Shown here: one piece after another, positions 54,917 to 63,324 of the stretch
How positions within the stretch are numbered: position 1 is the stretch's first letter
Layout of the letters: each line of letters begins with the position of its first letter
NCBI GenBank assembly: GCA_001516025.1
Contig: LOEU01000037.1
Span: 124,001 to 188,000 of the forward strand
DNA: 64,000 bases
Source: a bacterium BRH_c32
Lineage (GTDB): Bacteria; Bacteroidota; Ignavibacteria; Ignavibacteriales; Melioribacteraceae
Direction of reading: 5' to 3'
Translations under genes and position numbers: made by a program
The notes under the pieces: model-generated
Told to the model about the DNA's origin: nothing
The model's database searches: none
The model's input: the letters and a program-made list of their open reading frames with translations, nothing else

Positions 54917-55918
54917 ATGAAATTTTATACTTTACTTATCGTTATAATTCTTTCAATTGCATCGTGCACTCAAGAAAATAAGCAGGTTACTTTTACAGGT
55001 GAAATAATTAATCCAACTTCTGATATGGTTTGGCTTTCAGTTAATGACTCAACACTCTCGACTAATCTCGATGATAGCAATAAATTTGAGTTTAAGATAG
55101 ATATAACTGAAGCTAATAAATATAGATTCGATCATGGGGGTTATACTTATATATTTTTAAAACCGAGTTCAATTTTACATCTTACATTGGACACTAAAGA
55201 TTTCGACAAATCTATTACCTATAATGGTTCTGCATTAGAAGAAAATGAATATTTAAAGAAACGATTATTATTAAAAGAATCATTGGAAGAAAATCGATTC
55301 AAAATTCCAAATATGAGTGAAAATGAGTTTCAGAGTACAATAGACAGCACGCTAGGTAAATGGGAAAAAACTTTACTCGAATTGAAGAATATAGACAGTA
55401 AGGAATATTCTAATTTCAAGAAGGCTGAATTGGAAGAAATAAATAAAATTAATTCGCTGGTAACGGACTATTATAAAAGTATGATAAATCTTAGACCTGG
55501 CAATGATGCGATTGATATTAAGGTTTTGGATAAAAATGGACGAGAATATTCGCTGAAGGATTTTAAAAACAAAGTGGTATGCATAGATGTCTGGGCTTCT
55601 TGGTGTTCAGCATGTCTTAAAGAAATGTCTTATTACGAGAAATTAACAGAAAAATTTAAGAACCAAAATATTGAATTAATAGCAATATCAGTTGATGACA
55701 AAGAAGAAATTTGGAGGAAATTATTAAAAGAAAGAGATATACATGGGCAGCAATTTTGGGCAAAAGGAGGAAGTCAATCCGATTTTTTCAAGAATTATCA
55801 GCTCAATGATCTACCCGTTTATATTATAATAGATAAAAATTGCAAAATCGTTAATTCAAGAGCCTCAAGACCATCAGAAAGTTTAGAAGAAGAGATAGTT
55901 GCAGCAATGGATAATTGA
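54917..55918 (+). CDS. Thioredoxin-like (TlpA/ResA-type) lipoprotein
   Basis: This 333-residue protein has lipobox S-I-A-S-C17, an N-terminal DUF4369-like beta domain (about 20-110), a helical linker, and a TlpA/AhpC-TSA domain (about 200-333) with active site W-C230-S-A-C233 and D-V-W-A-S-W. It would reduce or exchange disulfides in the periplasm or under the outer membrane. Its start is 1 base after the Ntn hydrolase stop, so the two are co-translated. Confidence 0.88.
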   Translation: MKFYTLLIVIILSIASCTQENKQVTFTGEIINPTSDMVWLSVNDSTLSTNLDDSNKFEFKIDITEANKYRFDHGGYTYIFLKPSSILHLTLDTKDFDKSITYNGSALEENEYLKKRLLLKESLEENRFKIPNMSENEFQSTIDSTLGKWEKTLLELKNIDSKEYSNFKKAELEEINKINSLVTDYYKSMINLRPGNDAIDIKVLDKNGREYSLKDFKNKVVCIDVWASWCSACLKEMSYYEKLTEKFKNQNIELIAISVDDKEEIWRKLLKERDIHGQQFWAKGGSQSDFFKNYQLNDLPVYIIIDKNCKIVNSRASRPSESLEEEIVAAMDN

Positions 55919-55960
55919 ATGTTGCCTGAGATAAATTATTAAAAGTAGGTATAGATAAAA

Positions 55961-55991
55961 AGAAAGCTGCCCGTTAGGCAGCTTTCTTTTT
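55961..55991. terminator. Bidirectional terminator between convergent genes
   Basis: AGAAAGCTGCC and GGCAGCTTTCT form an 11-bp stem with a 5-base loop, with a T-run (TTTTT) on the plus side and T-rich sequence on the minus side. It can stop both the lipoprotein and the aminotransferase transcripts. Confidence 0.88.
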
Positions 55992-56031
55992 ACAACTAAA
56001 ACACTACAAATTCATAATATGAATGCGATTT

Positions 56032-57237
56032 CTATCTGTTTCTATATTTAACGTAAAACTCCGTAATACTCTTATACGCTTTTTCGAGAATCTCCTCTTG
56101 TGGTAGGAAAACGACTCTAAAATGGTTAGTGCCCGGCACCTGACCGAAACCCGTTCCGGGGACAACCACCACACCGGTTTCTTTAATTAATTCAGCTACG
56201 AAATGATTATCAGAACCTTCAATTTCAATCTTAGGGAAAGCATAGAAGGCACCTTCCGGTTTAACGCAGCTAATACCTTCCACTGAATTTAACATTTCAT
56301 AAGTCAAATCGCGTCTCTTAGTAAGTTTTTCCATTGCTAAAGTTAAATGACTTTGATCGCCCATTAATGAAGGAGAAATGCCATATTGTTCGGGATGATT
56401 TGCAGAAAGACGCGATCTTAATAATTTATTGATTGCTTCTATATAATTAGAAAGAATTGCCCTATTGCCGCTAACAATTCCCCAACCGATTCTAAAACCG
56501 GGAACCATATAGTTTTTAGAAAGTCCACCAAATGTAATTACAGATGCTTCTGAATTAAGGGAAGCTATCGATACATGCTCTTTGCCATCAAAAAGTAATT
56601 TATCATAGATCTCATCGGCAAAGACAACAAGATTATTTTCCAATGCTATATCTAAAATTTTCTGAAGTGTTTCACGGCTAAAATTGCTTCCGGTAGGATT
56701 ATTAGGATTAATTAAAACTATAGCTTTGGTTTTAGGATTTATTTTCTTTTTAATATCCTTAATATCCGGCTGCCATCCATTGCTTTCATCAAGATAATAT
56801 GGATTTTCCATCATCTGAAGTTTGCTTGAGATAGCAGTATAAAGTGGATAACCCGGAGTCGGGGTTAGTACGTTCTCACCATCGTTTACAAGTGCAGTTA
56901 AGCAGATATCAATTGCTTCACTTGCTCCGGTGGTAACAAAGACATCCAAAACATTTTTAATCTTCTTCTTCTCTGCTTCTTTTTCGATAGCTTCAACAGC
57001 TGACTTAATTCCTGAAGAAGGAGAATAACCATTAAAATTTTTTTTCATCGCTTCATAAGTAGCTTCTACTAAATGTTGAGGTGGAGCAAAATCATATAAA
57101 TTCGGATCGCCAATATTCAGATAAAGTAATTTCTTACCGGTCTTTGCCACTTCGTTTGCTAATACTATAATATCTCTAACGGCATAAGTAATATTTTCAG
57201 TTCTATGTGCAGGCTTAATTGGAGTAATATTCATCAT
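56032..57237 (-). CDS. Class I PLP aminotransferase (alanine/aminoadipate type)
   Basis: This 401-residue fold-type I aminotransferase has G-D-P-N in the N-terminal arm, N-P-N-N-P-T-G, D-E-I-Y and the PLP lysine in G-G-L-S-K-N-Y. It resembles AlaA/archaeal alanine aminotransferases. Because it follows the LysW-pathway operon after 80 bases, it might supply the alpha-aminoadipate aminotransferase (LysN) step, but alanine or branched substrates are equally possible. Confidence 0.85.
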   Translation of the reverse strand: MMNITPIKPAHRTENITYAVRDIIVLANEVAKTGKKLLYLNIGDPNLYDFAPPQHLVEATYEAMKKNFNGYSPSSGIKSAVEAIEKEAEKKKIKNVLDVFVTTGASEAIDICLTALVNDGENVLTPTPGYPLYTAISSKLQMMENPYYLDESNGWQPDIKDIKKKINPKTKAIVLINPNNPTGSNFSRETLQKILDIALENNLVVFADEIYDKLLFDGKEHVSIASLNSEASVITFGGLSKNYMVPGFRIGWGIVSGNRAILSNYIEAINKLLRSRLSANHPEQYGISPSLMGDQSHLTLAMEKLTKRRDLTYEMLNSVEGISCVKPEGAFYAFPKIEIEGSDNHFVAELIKETGVVVVPGTGFGQVPGTNHFRVVFLPQEEILEKAYKSITEFYVKYRNR

Positions 57238-57317
57238 ATCCTCTTTTAATTAGATAAATGTATCTCAAAATTTACATAAGAAAATCATAATATAAAACAG
57301 CCACTTTTGGATAATTC

Positions 57318-58472
57318 TTATTTTAATACATCAGCCAAATTCTCAACTACAATGTCAATATCCTCCTTTGATATAACTAACGGCGGAAGCAATCTTAATA
57401 CTGTATTCCCGGCAGGCAGAGCAACTATTTTTCTATCCATTAATTCTTGCAATATCGGCTGCACTTTCTCTTTTATTTCTATCCCTATCATCAATCCCCT
57501 AATCCTAATTTCTCTTACTTTGCTTAATTCATATTGAGAAATTTTTTCACGGAAATATGCACCAAGCTCATTAGCTTTTTCATCAAGTTTATTTTCAAGC
57601 ATAAAATCGATTGAAGCAATAACTGCCGAGCAAGCTAATGGATTACCCCCAAAAGTAGTTCCATGCTTACCCGGAGGAATTTGAATTTTATCGGAGCATA
57701 AAGTAGCACCCACCGGGAAGCCGCCTCCCATCGATTTTGCAACAGTCATCATATCGGGCTTTATTCCAAGATATTCTACGGCGAAGAATTTACCTGTTCG
57801 GCAAAATCCGGTTTGAATTTCATCAATAATCAGCATGATATTATTATCGTCGCAAAGTTTGCGAACCTTTTGGAAATATTCCTTTTCACCGATATTGATA
57901 CCCCCTTCGCCTTGAATTGGTTCGAGAATTATACCGGCTGTATCTTCTGTTATTGCTGCTTCTAACTTCTCATAATTATTAAATGGGACGAATGAGAATC
58001 CTTCGATTAGGGGCATAAAATCTTCTCGATACTCCATTTTATATGTGGCACTTAATGCTCCGAGAGTTCTGCCATGAAACCCTTTCATTGCTGAGATAAA
58101 GCCTTTCTTCTTTGTTACATATCTCGCAAATTTAATTGCAGTCTCCACTGCCTCTGTACCTGAATTACATAAGTAAGCTTTTGTCATTCCTTCGGGAGCA
58201 ATAGATATAAGCTTTTCTAAAGCTTTTGCTTTTGTATCATTATAAAACGTACCGGGACAAGTAATTAATGTATCAGCCTGCTTTTTTAATTCTTCGGCAA
58301 GTTTCGGGTTGGCATGCCCGATATTAACTACACCAATACCTGCAGCGCAATCGATATACTCATTCCCTTCTTCATCCCAAAGATGAGCTCCTTGGCCCTT
58401 AACTAAAACTACATCCCTTTTAGGGAATACATCTAATTCATACTTCTGCTGTAATTCTTTAATAGTACTCAT
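57318..58472 (-). CDS. lysJ: LysW-gamma-lysine / acetylornithine aminotransferase
   Basis: This 384-residue class III PLP aminotransferase has C-A-A-G-I-G-V-V-N-I-G-H, N-S-G-T-E-A-V-E, D-E-I-Q-T-G-F-C-R-T-G and the PLP lysine in V-A-K-S-M-G-G-G-F-P. ArgD-family enzymes act on N-acetylornithine or on the LysW-bound aldehyde. The LysW operon position favours LysJ, possibly with dual use for arginine. Its frame overlaps the kinase gene by 4 bases. Confidence 0.88.
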   Translation of the reverse strand: MSTIKELQQKYELDVFPKRDVVLVKGQGAHLWDEEGNEYIDCAAGIGVVNIGHANPKLAEELKKQADTLITCPGTFYNDTKAKALEKLISIAPEGMTKAYLCNSGTEAVETAIKFARYVTKKKGFISAMKGFHGRTLGALSATYKMEYREDFMPLIEGFSFVPFNNYEKLEAAITEDTAGIILEPIQGEGGINIGEKEYFQKVRKLCDDNNIMLIIDEIQTGFCRTGKFFAVEYLGIKPDMMTVAKSMGGGFPVGATLCSDKIQIPPGKHGTTFGGNPLACSAVIASIDFMLENKLDEKANELGAYFREKISQYELSKVREIRIRGLMIGIEIKEKVQPILQELMDRKIVALPAGNTVLRLLPPLVISKEDIDIVVENLADVLK

Positions 58473-59260
58473 TTTATATAAGTCCCAATTTTATTAATTG
58501 CGTTAGTAACCGGATTATCTGTTCTTCCATCTGTAATGATTAATTCGGTTTCGCCTACTTCAAATAATTTATTAATTGCGTGGATTTTGCGTTTCATTCT
58601 CCCATCCACCTTATTTTCAAACTCGATCATTTCTTTAGAGGACATTTCTTTTATTAAAGTAGAGGGATTATTTTTATCTATCAGCAATCCCGGAGCTTCG
58701 ATCAATTGAATTATTTTATCGGCTTTAAGTTCGGAATGAAGAAGTGAAACTACATCATCATTCTCGGAATTTATTGCAAAATTATTTTCGTCAATTAGAG
58801 GTACCGTAATAACGGGGATAATTTTATTTGAAAGAAAATAATTGAACATTTCCACATTTATAGAAACCGGTTTGCCCGAGAAATCTCTTACTATTTTTGT
58901 CTTACCATCTTCTCTAATTCTTATACCTGAATTTCTTTTTCCAACAATCATTTTACCATCAACGCCGGAGAATCCGAAAGCATTAACTCCATTTTGTTGA
59001 CAAAGTTCTACAAAGCGTTTGCTCCTTAAACCGGAATAAACCATCATCATAAGATCAATTGTATTCGTGTCTGAAAAAACGCTATCATAACCGGAGATGG
59101 AGGTAATTACTTTTTTTTCATAATCCATTTTTTTTGCAATATCATCACGCAGAGAATTGGCACCAAGTACTACTACTACTGAATCATCAATATTTTTTAA
59201 GTCGGCAGCTATACCTTTGAGATTAATATCTTTGCCGCCTCCAATTTTCACAACTACCAT
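58469..59260 (-). CDS. lysZ: [LysW]-aminoadipate kinase
   Basis: This 263-residue amino-acid kinase of the ArgB family starts V-V-V-K-I-G-G-G and has L-G-A-N-S-L-R, V-N-A-F-G-F-S-G-V-D-G and a C-terminal D-G-R-T-D-N-P-V-T-N-A. It would phosphorylate the side-chain carboxylate of LysW-bound aminoadipate. It overlaps the glutaminase-like gene by 7 bases and lysJ by 4. Confidence 0.88.
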   Translation of the reverse strand: MVVVKIGGGKDINLKGIAADLKNIDDSVVVVLGANSLRDDIAKKMDYEKKVITSISGYDSVFSDTNTIDLMMMVYSGLRSKRFVELCQQNGVNAFGFSGVDGKMIVGKRNSGIRIREDGKTKIVRDFSGKPVSINVEMFNYFLSNKIIPVITVPLIDENNFAINSENDDVVSLLHSELKADKIIQLIEAPGLLIDKNNPSTLIKEMSSKEMIEFENKVDGRMKRKIHAINKLFEVGETELIITDGRTDNPVTNAINKIGTYIK

Positions 59261-59895
59261 TTTAATATCTCCAGACTATTATTTTTTATGGGTATCCAAT
59301 TTATAGAAGAATCAAATTTCTCTGATGATACAATTGTAAGCAAATCGGATTGATGCTTATTCAAAGTAAAGTATTCGGGGTCTTCGCTAAAATTAGAAGA
59401 AACATAAGCAGCATCTTTTTCTCCGATTATTATATTCATAGCTCTCAGATAAGAAGTTCTGTTTTTTATGATTCCCACAGCTCTCTCTAATCCGACCTCC
59501 ATCGAATCCCCGGAAAATCTCTTAATAAAATTAAAGATTTTTTCTGCACCTATTCTACCTTCTTCCTTAATTTTTACTCCCTGAAGTTCTCCATTAAAAA
59601 TAAAGATATACTTATCATCATAAAAAGGCATATTGTTTTCGATTATGATACCTTGATCTTTAAAAGCAGAACGAGCATGAACCAGCAGATAGTTTGTTTG
59701 TGGGATTTGTGAGAAGTCATCTTCCCAGATAGGTTTAATATTTTTGTAATTACGCCAGTTACTATCAATAAAGAAAGAAGCACCCCATCCATGACCTTGA
59801 AATTCTCGGCTCTCTTTGCAATTTTTAGCAAATGGTTTTAAATAATCCGTCGGATTAAATGCTTCTTTCGATTTGACTAAAAGTAATCGGCACAT
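59254..59895 (-). CDS. Stand-alone class II glutamine amidotransferase-like protein (EgtC/YafJ type) inside the lysine operon
   Basis: This 213-residue Ntn-type protein begins M-C-R-L-L-L, so Met removal exposes nucleophile Cys2. Class II features seen by eye are H-G-W-G-A-S-F-F (35-42), H-A-R75-S-A (carboxylate-binding Arg), N-N-M-P-F (87-91) and F-N101-G102-E-L (oxyanion Asn-Gly). The position that carries the glutamine alpha-amino-binding Asp (GlmS D123) aligns with Gly116 in R-I-G-A-E-K-I. There is no synthase domain. EgtC relatives cleave gamma-glutamyl amides. It sits 2 bases after lysY and overlaps lysZ. I infer action on the LysW C-terminal residue: deamidation of Gln55 or release of lysine. 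No function is established. Confidence 0.75.
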   Translation of the reverse strand: MCRLLLVKSKEAFNPTDYLKPFAKNCKESREFQGHGWGASFFIDSNWRNYKNIKPIWEDDFSQIPQTNYLLVHARSAFKDQGIIIENNMPFYDDKYIFIFNGELQGVKIKEEGRIGAEKIFNFIKRFSGDSMEVGLERAVGIIKNRTSYLRAMNIIIGEKDAAYVSSNFSEDPEYFTLNKHQSDLLTIVSSEKFDSSINWIPIKNNSLEILKW

Positions 59896-59897
59896 AA

Positions 59898-60944
59898 TTA
59901 AATCGGGTGGAAACCGGGAAATTCTAATCCGGTGGTTTCATTAAAGCCATACATTAAATTAAATGCCTGAAGTGCTTGTCCCGCTGCACCCTTCATCAAG
60001 TTATCTATCGAAGCAATAATTACAAATCGATTTGAGAATTCATCTTTCTTGAAACCAATATCACAATAGTTAGTACCAATTAATAATTTAGGTTCGGGAT
60101 AACGATAGATGCCTTCATTCTCTTTTACGATTCTGATGAAAGGTTCATCGTTATAATATTTTCGATATAGTTTCCATAAATCTTTTTCTTCGAGCGGCTG
60201 CTTGGTAAATACATGACAAGTAGCAAGAATACCGCGTACCATATCGATAGATGTTGCAGAGAAATGTACTTCAATCTTTTTTCCGAGACTCAGTTCTTGA
60301 ATAATTTCAGCAGTATGACGATGTTGAACGGGCATATAGGAACGAACAGAGCCGGAGCGTTCAGGATGATGAGAAGATTCAGAAAATTTATTTCCCCCTT
60401 CACTCGAGCCAACCTTCACTTCGATTACTGTTCTATCTTCTTCAATTATTCCTTCTTTGTATAAAGGATAAAGAGCCAATATTGAAGTTGTAGCATTGCA
60501 TCCTGCACTCGAGATTAATTTAGCATTCTTCATCTCTTCGCGGTGAAGTTCAGGTATTCCATATACAAAATCATTAAGCATTTCGGGATTAGAATGTTCG
60601 TGATGATACCATTTTTTAAATTCTTCTTTATCTTTTAATCTAAAATCTCCGCTAAGATCGATTATTCTCTCTGCTATATTTTTAAATTCATCGATTCTAT
60701 TCATTGAACTTCCATGAGGAAGACAAAGGAAAAGTAGATCGCATTTTTCTAATTCATTGATAGAAGAAAATTTTAATTGAGTAGATTTTCTAAGATTAGG
60801 ATGAATTTTATAAACAAATTTTCCTACATTAGCTTCCGATGTTACTTGAGCGACTTCGATATTGGGATGGAATAAAAGTAAACGGAGTAATTCTCCTCCG
60901 GTATATCCCGAGCCGCCGGCAATGCTGACTTTTATTTTATTCAT
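59898..60944 (-). CDS. lysY: [LysW]-aminoadipate-phosphate reductase (ArgC-like)
   Basis: This 348-residue protein is an ArgC/LysY-family NADPH-dependent reductase. It has the Rossmann start [15 protein letters not shown], catalytic Cys in S-S-A-G-C-N-A-T, the G-S-S-E-G-G region and [13 protein letters not shown] near the end. It would reduce the LysW-bound acyl phosphate to the semialdehyde. It overlaps lysX by 4 bases. Confidence 0.9.
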   Translation of the reverse strand: MNKIKVSIAGGSGYTGGELLRLLLFHPNIEVAQVTSEANVGKFVYKIHPNLRKSTQLKFSSINELEKCDLLFLCLPHGSSMNRIDEFKNIAERIIDLSGDFRLKDKEEFKKWYHHEHSNPEMLNDFVYGIPELHREEMKNAKLISSAGCNATTSILALYPLYKEGIIEEDRTVIEVKVGSSEGGNKFSESSHHPERSGSVRSYMPVQHRHTAEIIQELSLGKKIEVHFSATSIDMVRGILATCHVFTKQPLEEKDLWKLYRKYYNDEPFIRIVKENEGIYRYPEPKLLIGTNYCDIGFKKDEFSNRFVIIASIDNLMKGAAGQALQAFNLMYGFNETTGLEFPGFHPI

Positions 60945-61789
60945 TTTACTTTCTCGATTTGCTCAATGACATAATCAACCATTAATTTAGGAATATTTAC
61001 TCCGGTTGTCGAAATACTATTTTTAAATTCCATCGTATAATTTACTTCATTAACTTCTAGTCCGGCTTCCGTTTCAAAAACGTCAATAGCCACAATACCA
61101 CCACCGACTGCTTTAGCGGCTCTGACTGAAAGATCATTAAGTTCATCCGTTACAATGCAATTGGTTGCCACTCCACCTCTTGCTGTATTTGTAACCCAAT
61201 GAGGTGAGGTTCTATATATTGCTGCAATACATTTATCACCAATAACAAAACTTCTGATATCTCTTCCTTTTTTCTCCACAAATTTTTGCATGTAAAATAT
61301 CGAATGATGGTAACTTCCGAGTACGGTTTTATGCTCCAAAATAGCTTCTGCAGAATCACGATCATTAATTTTAGCAAGAAGTCTTCCCCATGAACCGACT
61401 GCCGGTTTTAAGACTACCGGATAGCCCATTTCTTCAATGGTTTGAAGAGCAGATTCTTCTGTAAATGCTACTCTTACCTCAGGTTGAGCAACACCTTCTT
61501 TTGCAAGAGCCACAGAAGTTAATAATTTATCGCCGCATACAGTGGCTACATGAGAAGAATTGATACATTTTATTCCTGCGGATTCATAAAGTTTAAGGGC
61601 ATGCAATGCTCTTGAATGGTTAATACATCTCTCCACAACAATATCAAGATCAAACTTATCCTTACCAATATTAAAAGCTGCCTTTCGATCATCAAGTAAT
61701 ACCAATTCGATATTCTTGCGTGATTGAAATTCTTCAATTAAGTATTTTTCTTCTTTACGTATAAGTGAATGCAGCAACCCGACTTTCAT
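60941..61789 (-). CDS. lysX: LysW-aminoadipate ligase (ATP-grasp)
   Basis: This 282-residue RimK/LysX-type ATP-grasp enzyme has [44 protein letters not shown] and [10 protein letters not shown]. In characterised systems it joins the gamma-carboxyl of the LysW C-terminal Glu to the amino group of alpha-aminoadipate. Here the encoded LysW ends in Gln, so LysX should need a processed carrier. It lies 51 bases after the homocitrate synthase gene. Confidence 0.92.
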   Translation of the reverse strand: MKVGLLHSLIRKEEKYLIEEFQSRKNIELVLLDDRKAAFNIGKDKFDLDIVVERCINHSRALHALKLYESAGIKCINSSHVATVCGDKLLTSVALAKEGVAQPEVRVAFTEESALQTIEEMGYPVVLKPAVGSWGRLLAKINDRDSAEAILEHKTVLGSYHHSIFYMQKFVEKKGRDIRSFVIGDKCIAAIYRTSPHWVTNTARGGVATNCIVTDELNDLSVRAAKAVGGGIVAIDVFETEAGLEVNEVNYTMEFKNSISTTGVNIPKLMVDYVIEQIEKVK

Positions 61790-61840
61790 TTCTTCTCCAA
61801 TTAATAATTATTTTAAATTTAAGGTGGAGAACTGATTAGA

Positions 61841-62998
61841 TCAGTTCTTATAGGACTTATGATGTTTGCAGGAATCAACAATGTGTTTTAATTCTGGTAA
61901 ATCGATAGTTCTGCCTCTTTGACCGACAGATTTAACTTCTCTAAGAATATCGTTTTCGAGGTCATTGCCAAGGTCTTCTTCTTGGATTAGTTGAAGTGCA
62001 TATCTTAGCGAAGCTATACCGGACATATGATCGAGAGCAAATTTTCTTTCTCTGCCGACTAATTCAGGGCTTAAGCTTTCGTAGTGCATTGGATTAACAG
62101 ATGCAGCATGAGTATGAACTCCAGCGCAATGAGTAAAAGCATTTTGTCCCATTATCGGGTAATTCGAAGGGATTGGAACATGTGAATGCTTACTAACAAG
62201 ATTATACAAGTCTTTTAATTTTTCTAAATTCCATTTTGTATGATTAAAATCTGCGGTCAAGACAACAAGTAACTGTGCGAGATCAACAATTCCGGCTCTT
62301 TCGCCAAGACCTAAAACTGCGGCATCGATTATTTCAGCACCGGCTCTATAAGCCTCTAAAGCATTAGCAAGAGCAAATCCCCTGTCGTTATGACAATGTA
62401 CAGCTATTTTAGGATTGTGTCCCTTCTTAGAGAGTTCATCTTTAAGACGAGATATATAATCGTACATATTCCTGTCTGTTCCGGGAACCATATATCCAGT
62501 TGTATCGGCAACGCTAATAATATCGGCACCGGCTTCCACAGCTGCAGAAGCTGCAATAATTACGTTTTCAAATTGTGAGCGAACAGTATCTTCGGGAGTA
62601 TATCGGATTAAAAGATCAGGTCTAACGGATTTCGCATACGAGATTACTTCTTGAATTTGGGAAATAGCTGTTGATAAATCCTTTTTGAATACCGTAGTTA
62701 ATCTTTCATCTGAAACACAATAAAAAATACCGAGGAAATTTACACCACATTGGAGAGCAAGATCAACATCAGTCTTTAGAGAACGAGAATGAGCACCAAT
62801 AATTGACTTAAAACCTTTTTGAGCAATTGATTCTACGGAAGCATGAATTTCGGGAGTTACGGTTGGATGACCGGCTTCAATAATATCTATTCCCACTTCA
62901 TCGAGAAGAGTGGCAATAGCTAATTTAATATGTTTATCAAAATAGACACCGGGAGTTTGTTCTCCTTCCCGAAGAGTAGAATCAAGGACTGATACCAA
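61841..62998 (-). CDS. Homocitrate synthase-family enzyme
   Basis: This 385-residue DRE-TIM enzyme has V-L-D-S-T-L-R-E-G-E-Q-T-P-G (the S-T-L-R-E-G-E-Q form favours homocitrate over isopropylmalate synthases). The metal-binding H-C-H-N-D and G-L-G-E-R-A-G motifs are present, and no C-terminal leucine regulatory domain is seen. It would condense acetyl-CoA and 2-oxoglutarate to start the aminoadipate lysine route. The start is TTG at 62998, one base after the lysW stop, so the two are translationally coupled. Confidence 0.85.
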   Translation of the reverse strand: MVSVLDSTLREGEQTPGVYFDKHIKLAIATLLDEVGIDIIEAGHPTVTPEIHASVESIAQKGFKSIIGAHSRSLKTDVDLALQCGVNFLGIFYCVSDERLTTVFKKDLSTAISQIQEVISYAKSVRPDLLIRYTPEDTVRSQFENVIIAASAAVEAGADIISVADTTGYMVPGTDRNMYDYISRLKDELSKKGHNPKIAVHCHNDRGFALANALEAYRAGAEIIDAAVLGLGERAGIVDLAQLLVVLTADFNHTKWNLEKLKDLYNLVSKHSHVPIPSNYPIMGQNAFTHCAGVHTHAASVNPMHYESLSPELVGRERKFALDHMSGIASLRYALQLIQEEDLGNDLENDILREVKSVGQRGRTIDLPELKHIVDSCKHHKSYKN

Positions 62999-62999
62999 T

Positions 63000-63167
63000 T
63001 TATTGCCCCCAGTCTTCTTCTTCTTTCGGAGCTTCAGCCAATATAGCCGGGTCTAAACTGATTACCTCTAATTCGGTTCCGCAATCGGGGCATTCAAGTA
63101 ATTCACCCTCTACTGCATCTTTTAATAATTCGATTGTTGCTGCACAAACCGGACATTCAGCTTTCAT
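63000..63167 (-). CDS. lysW: LysW amino-group carrier protein, with C-terminal Gln
   Basis: This 55-residue acidic protein starts at ATG 63167 with AAGG upstream. A zinc ribbon is formed by C5-P-V-C8 and C26-P-D-C29, followed by G-T-E-L-E-V and an acidic tail E-E-E-D-W-G-Q55. LysW protects the amino group of aminoadipate during lysine synthesis through its C-terminal Glu (E-D-W-G-E in characterised carriers). Here the last codon is CAA, directly followed by TAA, so the encoded residue is Gln. It is first in the operon lysW, homocitrate synthase, lysX, lysY, glutaminase-like gene, lysZ, lysJ. Confidence 0.93.
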   Translation of the reverse strand: MKAECPVCAATIELLKDAVEGELLECPDCGTELEVISLDPAILAEAPKEEEDWGQ

Positions 63168-63324
63168 TTCTAAACCTTTTTAATTATTGATTTGCGAAAC
63201 TATATAAATATTCTCTTTTTATCAATTTTTTTTTCATAATAATTCATTTATTATTCCATTTCATTATCTTATTGAACGAATAGTTGAAGTTTTCTGTTTA
63301 TCAAAAAAAAGAAAGTATTAAAAT

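Noticed and set aside
63000-63010. Frameshift or missing last codon in lysW explaining the terminal Gln
   Set aside because: The frame is intact through E-D-W-G, and CAA is followed directly by TAA, so no indel is implied. A single-base error (C for G) cannot be excluded without reads.
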